A stretch of 64,000 nt of DNA from Incurvaria masculella (taxonomy: Eukaryota; Arthropoda; Insecta; Lepidoptera; Incurvariidae), in assembly GCA_946894095.1 (NCBI GenBank), contig OX335647.2, positions 21,780,001-21,844,000 of the forward strand, read 5' to 3'. The translations under genes were made by a program, and so were the position numbers. Each line of letters starts with the position of its first letter. The first letter of the stretch is position 1. Of the stretch, positions 56,310 through 64,000 are shown piece after piece. The notes under the pieces are model-generated. The model made no database searches. It saw only the letters and a program-made list of their open reading frames with translations, and was not told the origin of the DNA.

Positions 56310-56440
56310 GAGCTTACATTGCATGGCTACATTGAAAAAGGGAAATTTGATTACCGCTTCAACCATCTTTCATTAAATGTGATGGTACCCGGTATGAACC
56401 GTAGCACCTAGTAAGTAACCTACAGTTTTTCGTGGAATCC
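56310..56440 (-). mobile_element. SINE family S fragment
   Basis: 'catggctacattgaaaaagg', 'attaccgcttcaaccatctt' and 'aatgtgatggtacc' are worn SINE body segments. Confidence 0.65.
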
Positions 56441-56928
56441 GAAACTGGGCCAGAGTCACCTCGATTGTCAAACTCCAAGCACCACTGCGCTATGATACAC
56501 TTTAGTCCCTCCGATGTAAATCACAACTGCATACACATTATTAATAATAGTCATTGCCAAAAGTAAGTAAGCTCGATTGTTTATTTTTTGTTGGAAATTG
56601 TTAGAAACCAACTTTATCGATAGTTTCGAAAACAATTTGGTTTCAAATGTTTAAATAAGGAGAGCCGAAATATCTCATTGTTATATGTAAATTACACATG
56701 TCATTCTTAAAATACACCCCCTCCAATGTTTAGAAACAGCGGAACGATAGCAAGTCACCGGAAACGCCCAAACCCACGGCGCTCTCACGAGAGACGATGA
56801 AAGTGTGGAAAATCGCGCGCGTGCGCAGAACACGCGGACACCCACATTACTCGGAAAGTAATTAAAATACAAACGCCAATGATGGCGCCATGTTGGATCT
56901 TGAGATAACTGGAATGTTATAAGTTAGG

Positions 56929-57075
56929 TACAATCGTTTCCTCTGAAATCTATACGCCGGAAATAGAGACAAATTTGATATCTCTTTCTGTCACGCTGAC
57001 GTCAACCATGGAGTAAAAGGGACTTAGGAATTCCTTCTCTTTCCAGTGTATACGATTGAGAGGAAAGGAAGGTAC
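56929..57075. mobile_element. MITE with ACAGTCGTTCCC ends, copy 2
   Basis: 'tacaatcgtttcctctgaaa', 'ggaaatagagacaaatttga' and 'ccagtgtatacgattgagag' align with 52797-52942. Confidence 0.75.
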
Positions 57076-57129
57076 GTCTTTTCAGTAGTATTTTAAGGAT
57101 TTGGTTTCCGGTTGCACATCACGGTCTTT

Positions 57130-57182
57130 TTAACCGACTTCAGAGAAAAGGAGGAGGTTCTCAATTCGTCGGAATCTTTTAA
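57130..57182 (+). repeat. 'ggaggaggttctcaattcgt' repeat, copy 2
   Basis: 'aaccgacttcagagaaaagg' then 'aggaggttctcaattcgtcg' as at 51948-52010. Confidence 0.65.
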
Positions 57183-58098
57183 TTCATAAATTTATCACGT
57201 TTTTGCAAACTTTCGAAGCTATAGAAAAACTCAAAAACCTGGAAGGAAAGAAAATTGAAAGCAAGAAATAACACCTAGTTGATAAGGAAACTTTGAACCT
57301 ATAGTAGTTTGAATAATTTAATGTATTTCTGTGTAGGTCGTAACATGGTTACGAAATCACATAATATTTCATACACGCAAAGGTTTCTAATCACAATTGT
57401 ACGGGCTGTGCTCGGATGAATTTTCACAACTTAATTGACCCCAGCGGAGCCGGGAACTTCAGCTAGTAGAATATACATGTATTTGAGTAGATCGGGGGTA
57501 ACCGTAAGAAGTAAGCAAATATGTCGGGGAATGCGATCAATTCTGCACCAATTTTCCTCTTTGCGGCAACTACGCATTATTTGAAGCAATGCATTAAATT
57601 TACCGTTTTCCCTCTATATTTGTTCGTTTGGCTTCTGACCATGCCATTTCTGAATCTTCATACCTTGGCTACCTAGTTTTTGGACTACTTACCGTTAGAG
57701 AGCAATTGTCGCGATCTTTTGCAATCACGCGTAATCTATCACTTCAGAATCCCACTGCCAGTGATGATACAAATCACTGCAAACACTACTTAGATGCACC
57801 CGACTTTGATTCAGCTATTTTTGAACACAACTAACTTGTTAGCCAAGAATCATTATTGTTGCAAGCCTTGAATATTCGTAACATGCGAAATTAAACCATT
57901 GACGAGAAAGCATCGGCGAAATTATTGATAAAACAATTCACGAGAATCTCCAATAGACAGTCTAACTAAAGAAAGCTGAGTCGCAAATGCAGGATAGGAA
58001 ATAATGTGATGAGAAGCTATTCAAATGATTATAGATCAATGGTATTGGAATAAAACGCAAGCTAATCAACATAATTTTATCAGTCGCCCCATAGTCGA

Positions 58099-58265
58099 CT
58101 AAGCCCCGATTGCACGAAGAGACGGCCGAGTTAATCAATGTTCAAACCCGTCACTTTTAGTGAACCGCATAGAGTTCCTTCCATACTCTCCATACAAAGT
58201 GACGTGTTTAATCGTACGTTGACGTTGATTTTGATGTTTTGTCCTTTCGTGCACTCGGCCCTAAG
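58099..58265 (+). mobile_element. CACGAA-type MITE, complete (family C reference copy)
   Basis: 167 bp from 'ctaagccccgattgcacgaa' to 'ctttcgtgcactcggccctaag'-type end. Imperfect inverted termini, interior with 'gacgtgtttaatcg' and 'cgtcacttttagtg'. No ORF. Confidence 0.88.
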
Positions 58266-58849
58266 ACAACCGCCTTCAGCCATTGTGAAGCTTTGCTTGC
58301 GAGAACGCCACAGCTGCAAGGCGGAATCAAATAGTCTAGATTCCGACACGCAACAACGGGACTGAGCACTAGTGAGAGTGGTTCCGTACCCCAGAGACAA
58401 CTGCTGCAAATTCGCCAGCGCATGGGAAGGCTGTTTTCAACGGATGTCGACCACATGATTAAGGACCATTTGTAAATGTTTACGATCCGAAACCGACGCA
58501 GCATCTCACGTTTTCCATCTAGGGTCCCACCGTGTGAAAGGTGTGAAGATACCCAAAACTTGATTATCTGAAGCAGTCGGTAATGCAAGTTTTGCTGTGA
58601 CGTTACAGTGTTGGTAATGACATTATACTACAACTAATAGAAGCTTGTGTAAACGAATTAGGTACGATATTGACAACACACCCGTTTTGTTCATTAACAT
58701 GAAAGCTATTGTAATGAATGTCTTTGTTTCTCGTTATCATCTACTCAACTGAGATAGATAATGCAATTATTGGATTCGGTGACCGATTTGAAATATTTGA
58801 TACAGGTGTACGGTATGGATGGACGATACAATAAGGTGTATTATCGCAT

Positions 58850-59419
58850 TTAAGGTGGGCCTTCCCGCTCAACTCCCCATACGAACGTGGAAAGAAGATC
58901 ATGACCATATTTCTTGACAGAGATCCAAAATTTTGCTCAAAATAGTTTTATTTGATCGAACTAGATGTCTGATGACTTGTAAAATTGAGGCATTGTAAAA
59001 CTGTTCCAAGTATATTTATTAACTTATTGTAAAATTGTGTTTCGTTTCTATGTTATAAGGTCCGAAAGTTCTAATTTTCCGCGCGATTAATACAATAACT
59101 TTGGAGGTGGATTACTCAGCAATAAATTAAAAATATTTTACAAAGATTAGTCATCAGACATAGCTTGTTTTACAAAGATTTATAATCAATTTCGTTTCGT
59201 CGTGGTTTACTTTTAGCTATAAGTTGTTTTGTAACGAAATTTTTCGTAAATCTTACCAAATCTAATACTATGCGCATTATCTGCTTTTTGGACATGTAGC
59301 ATCCTCTTCATAACGTAGCCTGTGTTTTTCTTTGAAACCGAGATAGTCCCAGAGCGCAATAGCACGGTTTTGTACCGTGCCCGCGAATGAGTTAGTCCCG
59401 CCGAGAAGGGCCACCTTAA
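58850..59419 (-). mobile_element. TTAA-flanked MITE, diverged (family T, copy F)
   Basis: TTAAGGTGGGCCTTCCCG to 'gagaagggccaccttaa', 570 bp. It carries a small internal duplication ('attgtaaaattg'-type words near 58975-59035), which accounts for its extra length. Confidence 0.88.
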
Positions 59420-61921
59420 CGAATATATATTTTTTTATTTAGAGTCAATACGTACAATTTTGCGGTTTCTTGGTCGTTTCAGTTGAATATAGATTTTAGC
59501 GTGGATTTGCAATGTATTTTTAAATCGGTTCAGAGCGTCTTTTGGCGAAAAAAAAAACATATTCATGAAGGCCGGTTGCATGTGCTTTAGTTGTGGGTTT
59601 CATAGCTCCGAGCCAACACAGACGGAACCCTCGCGCTTCGTGGTGAGGGACACAGCTAAGTTCGAAACTCTGCAGACATTATTGCAGCCAAAATACGTCC
59701 AGCTCAAGCGATCGAACAATACCAACATTAATTGAATTGCGTCGCCCAACGAGAGCGCAAGTGGCATTTCCCCGCAGGTGCCTCCGGCGCGGCGGCGTCG
59801 GCGTTGCCGATGCGAGACGTCAGGGCGTGAACCTTGACACAGCTGTCTATCGGGTGTCGGCCATTGTCTCGCATCGTGCGCCAACGCAACCTGAATCACT
59901 TCTCCACGCCACAACACCAACATCCTCGGCGTCAGTCGGAGAAAATGGCAAATTGAAAGAACTTTTGCAAATTAAACTGACGGATCCAAGAGTGTGAAAT
60001 AAACAAACCAATTAGGTCATTCGGTAACATGGTGAATAGATAGGAAAAATCCAAGCTAAATTAGGTAAAAAACGAACAGACAGACAGACAAACGCCAGAC
60101 GATGAACTCAATAAGAGTTAAGTTCTGATAAGTAGCTGCAAGCTGTAACATTTTGGTTTTAGCATTAGAAACCGGGCGTCATGCAACAAACAGTGCAACA
60201 TACCAAATAGCCTGGTTCCAGTTTTACTAAAAACGTTCTGACGTTTCGCATTTCGTCTAAGCTGAGTCAACATCTCCTTGTAAGGAACGTCTGGTCGACA
60301 TTGGAAACATAAATCATTACGGTTATTGAAATGTTTGAGTCGCTTTAGCAGTTTCTAGTAACGGAAGCGTCAGTGCGCACCAAGTGTGGACACCGCGCGC
60401 CGCCAGCTCCGCACGTAACCTAACTGTAGGCAATAGGAGGCCGCTGGACCGTAATCGCTAAACCTCGCTAATGTTGAATACTCTTCAGAACCAACCGAGA
60501 AATAAGGAAGGATATGTGGCCACTAAGCATACGAGGAAAACTGCGCAATTTACACAAATGATAAAATTGTTCCACTAATCAAAACCAATATGTAAGACAT
60601 ACTACTGCACATACTTCTGTGCCAACTGTTACCTAAATACTTTACGAAGTAAGCAAAACCAAATGCTGGCTAATCGAATCGAGTAAAACTAGCACACTTC
60701 ACACATTTCACAAGCATCGGTTCGAACACGCGCCAATATTCACTTCGCACGTAATTCTAAATCCATAACGCGTTCAGTGAAAACGATAAAAACACTTGAT
60801 TTTAATAAAGCGCTGATCACTGCGTATCGATACGACATCCGGATCGAAGGACCAGTTGCGTTTTCGCGCGCTTTTCACGAATCGAACACGAACCCAGCGT
60901 TGCTGGTGCCGACACGTCCGTTGCGCTATCGCTGGCGGAAAATACTGGCAGGCAGACCAAGCGACAGCGAGCACCAATCACTGCCTGACTGCGGTCTGCT
61001 GGTTATGATTGCGAGTGCGGAATCGGCATTATGGGATTGGTTCTACATGCGCTGACTAATCACTGAGGTCTCGCCCTCAGAGATATAATACAATAAGACA
61101 ATGTCAATTTGTGGGTTGCAGGTATGGGACATTGCCAATATCGTCATTACTTTTTCTGTGATATCGTGCACCTATCAGAAGCCCGATTCTGCTATTTGTC
61201 CAATTTCAAACCATTCCGTATTAGTTATGTTTCCGTCAAACATAACACGCTAAGTTTCGAGTGCGGTTTCCAAAAATCGGTATTCAGCTAATTCACACAC
61301 GCGTTTTGTTATTGTCTATGGAGTGGTTTGTCTTGCGCGCCGCCTACAGGGTAAAATAACCTGTCACGATTTTGACACTTATTTTCTCACTCAAATATGA
61401 CATACGAAAAGAAAGAGACAGCGATATGCCAACGTAATGTAGAAAAGTGATATTCTAAGTTCGGCGATGCGATGCTCCGAATTTGACAATTACAATTCTC
61501 AAAACCGCAAGTTTTCGGCAAAACACACGGCCCATGAGAACATGGAGCGCGCGTTACGAGTCTGCGAACAAAACACAAACACAACGCATGCGTCTTGCAA
61601 ACTGCGCTAGTAGAATACCATTTCGCGCGAAACATGCGGTTTTTAGAAAACACAAACATAACGCGCGCAGTTATCAATTAGCAGAATAAGGTTAATCACG
61701 TTATGTTTACGCCTAGCAGCTTGTTTTTCTGAAACTCCGGCTATAAACCAATCTTATTTCTTGGCATATGTGATGACTCGAACTGATTACATTTGTATCA
61801 GTATCATACCAGGCCGCAGCGTCGCTATGATTAAATCGAGGGAGGTCCTAAAATCAGCAAAAAAACTCTCCAAAACATTATTTAAAACTATCTTGAAGCA
61901 AGCAATACATTGACTGAGCGG
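59420..61921. other. No gene or element identified
   Basis: Moderately GC-rich in places (59730-59830, 60840-60960) with ORFs of 60-107 codons on both strands, none recognisable. A first exon of bazooka was looked for on the minus strand (a MKVTV-type start with donor) and not found. Confidence 0.45.
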
Positions 61922-64000
61922 CGAGGGGTCACTCACTCAAGGAATCTGGTGTACAATCGTTTGGGAATCTCAAGAATCTTAGGTGGGAGTCCGAGGAATC
62001 TGGTGGGAGTCCGGAGAATCTCGGAAATCTTATGTAATCCCGAGTAATCCTAAAGAATCTGGAAATCCCAAGGAAATCATTGGGAATCCTATCAAATTCA
62101 TGGAAATCTCGGGTAATCTTAGGCGGAGTCCGAGGAATCCGATGGGAGTCCGAGGAATCTGGAAATCTTATGTAATCCCGAGTAATCCTAAGGAATCTGA
62201 GAATACCAAGGAAATCATTGGGAATCCTTTCAAATTAATGGAAATCTCGAGTAATCCTGGGCGGGAGTCCGAGGAATAGGAAAATCTTGGGTAGTCTCGA
62301 GTACTCCCAGGGAGTGTAGGACGAGGGGTCACTCACTCAAGGAATCTGGTGTACAATCGTTTGGGAATCTCAAGAATCTTAGGTGGGAGTCCGAGGAATC
62401 TGGTGGGAGTCCGGAGAATCTCGGAAATCTTATGTAATCCCGAGTAATCCTAAAGAATCTGGAAATCCCAAGGAAATCATTGGGAATCCTATCAAATTCA
62501 TGGAAATCTCGGGTAATCTTAGGCGGAGTCCGAGGAATCCGATGGGAGTCCGAGGAATCTGGAAATCTTATGTAATCCCGAGTAATCCTAAGGAATCTGA
62601 GAATACCAAGGAAATCATTGGGAATCCTTTCAAATTAATGGAAATCTCGAGTAATCCTGGGCGGGAGTCCGAGGAATAGGAAAATCTTGGGTAGTCTCGA
62701 GTACTCCCAGGGAGTGTAGGAATCCTAAGCGAATCATTGGCAATCCGATCAAAGTCTTTGTAATCTCAGATAATCTTGTCGGGGTCGGACTAAACCGGTT
62801 GTATGCTTAGTCCGGTGCAATTCTAGTACAGTACGTAAGTTTTGACAGGTTAGTTCTGAATAAGACTGTAAAGGTTTTTAAAATAAGAGTACCTTATCTC
62901 GAGTACGTGAAATATTTACTAGGTTTTTAAATATAGACTTTTATAACGGCCCAGGCAAAGAAATAATCAACTTTGACCTAATGATGGCTGAGATACTAAG
63001 GGATTTCGAAAGATCGGAGTACCTCATCGTGAAGTTGAGTATGTCAAATATGTATTATGGCTTCAAAAATGGTATTGCATAATGCATCAGGCAAAAAAAA
63101 ACAGGGCTGACCTAATGATCGCTGAGATAATACGGGATCTAATCTAACAATGATAGCGCGGCCGTGGGCGCGGCCGCCAGTTTGCGAAGAAATCACGCAC
63201 ACGTGTGCGCACGAGTGTGCGCAGCGCGCACCCCGCGTGTGCCCGACGACACAATTCCAAAACATATTCAGCCGTATTCAGAGTAAACCTGTCAAAATTT
63301 AGTACGGGATAAGCACCGGATTAACCAAACAAAAACCGGTTTAGTCCGACCTTAATACGCGTACTAAGCGAATAGAAGGTTATCATGCGTATACTACTTT
63401 TTAGGGTTCCGTACCGAAAGGGTGAAAACGGAACCCTATTACTAAGCCTCAGCTGTCCGTCCGTCCGTCCGTCTGTCACAAAGCTGTTACTCATGAACCG
63501 TAATAAGTACGTAGCTGAAATTTTCACAGAGTGAGTATTTAATTTGCCGCTATAACAACAAATAAGTAAAATTTAAAGATAATAAAAAAATACAAATAAT
63601 ATGATTTTTTGGTGTTAAATCATTTACGATTGTACGGAACCCTTTGTGTGCGAGTCCGACTCGCACTTGGCCGGTTTGTTTACTGTGTTTATTGTATGTA
63701 TTTTGATTAAATAATTAGATGATTGTAGGTATGTTGTGAACCGAGCTCGGGGCGGACTAACTTTACTACGCGTATTAAGGTCGAAGTAAACCGGTTTTTG
63801 TATGGTTAGTCCGGTGCTAATCTCGTACCAAGTTTTTACAGGTTCACAGTGATTACGACTGCAAGGGATTTCGAAAAAGAAGAGTACCTACCTAATCGCG
63901 AAGTTTTCTACGTGAAATATTTGCTAAGGTTTCAAATATAGCCTTTTATAATGACCCAGGCAAAAAAAAAATCAACCCTGACCTAATGATGGCTGAGATT
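61922..64000. mobile_element. Element A, copy 2, with duplicated left end; runs off the window
   Basis: Begins CGAGGGGTCACTCACTCAAG like copy 1. After 400 bp the left end starts again at 62322 (a tandem duplication of the first 400 bp). From 62322 to the window edge it follows copy 1 (7131 to about 8799) with, by eye, two substitutions, one A-run difference and a 12-bp insertion at about 63164. The right end and any target duplication lie outside the window. Confidence 0.88.
63400..63677 (-). mobile_element. GGGTTCCGTACC interspersed element (copy h, inside element A copy 2)
   Basis: Same position within element A as copy b; one substitution ('acgattgtacgg' for 'acgatggtacgg') separates them, so it moved as part of element A. 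Confidence 0.9.

Noticed and set aside
59600..59997. Overlapping 86- and 107-codon ORFs considered as the missing baz first exon
   Set aside because: Neither contains the MKVTV-type strand, and no donor in phase 0 follows on the minus strand.

Overview
The window is eukaryotic nuclear DNA, almost certainly from a moth or butterfly. It has no operons or dense ORFs. It carries one long spliced gene with GC-rich exons in AT-rich introns, plus a very dense load of short interspersed elements. Several of these (the GGGTTCCGTACC / GTGCGAGTCGGACTCGCAC element, and the repeat with 'ggaggaggttctcaattcgt') are of a type I associate with Lepidoptera. The species cannot be named from the sequence.

The only gene I can identify is bazooka (par-3), on the minus strand from about 51815 down to the stop codon at 30189. 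Twenty exons join in frame through GT-AG junctions into about 1,097 codons. The product is the cortical polarity scaffold Par-3/Bazooka: second half of the N-terminal oligomerisation domain, a serine-rich linker, PDZ2, PDZ3, the aPKC-binding/phosphorylation motif, the GP[ST]LG-KSSSLESLQ block, a basic lipid-binding segment ending RFGK, and an HYVNYEE...NYYEYESV tail. The first half of the N-terminal domain is not in the window. Conserved pieces that one would expect inside the gene (PDZ1 and the RGRG...RAAV block) are absent from the genomic sequence between their neighbouring exons. Two extra coding-like first exons on the minus strand (49312-49365, an acylation-type MGACFSSK... start; 54003-54116) have phases that would fit splicing into this gene. 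A second, unidentified gene on the plus strand appears to end at 30061, tail to tail with bazooka (two small exons, 29771-29831 and 29939-30061).

Layout. 1-4335: nothing identifiable. 4606-6838: a ~100-bp satellite array (about 22 units). 7131-9610: a 2.48-kb non-autonomous DNA transposon with terminal inverted repeats and an 8-bp target duplication; a near-identical second copy begins at 61922 and runs off the right edge. 9.8-20 kb: scattered MITEs, SINEs and GGGTTCCGTACC elements. 20165-23030: a 2.87-kb TA-flanked element with decayed minus-strand coding. 23-29.7 kb: repeats and AT-rich DNA. 29.7-51.8 kb: the plus-strand gene end and bazooka, its introns full of repeats. 51.8-61.9 kb: upstream region or large 5' intron of bazooka, with more MITEs and no recognised gene.

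The repeat landscape is informative in itself: a 550-bp TTAA-flanked MITE family (six near-complete copies, one inserted inside a SINE so that the TTAA duplication can be read directly), a tRNA-headed SINE family with many fragments, about a dozen further inverted-repeat families, and three fragments of non-LTR retrotransposons, one with a 16-bp target duplication.
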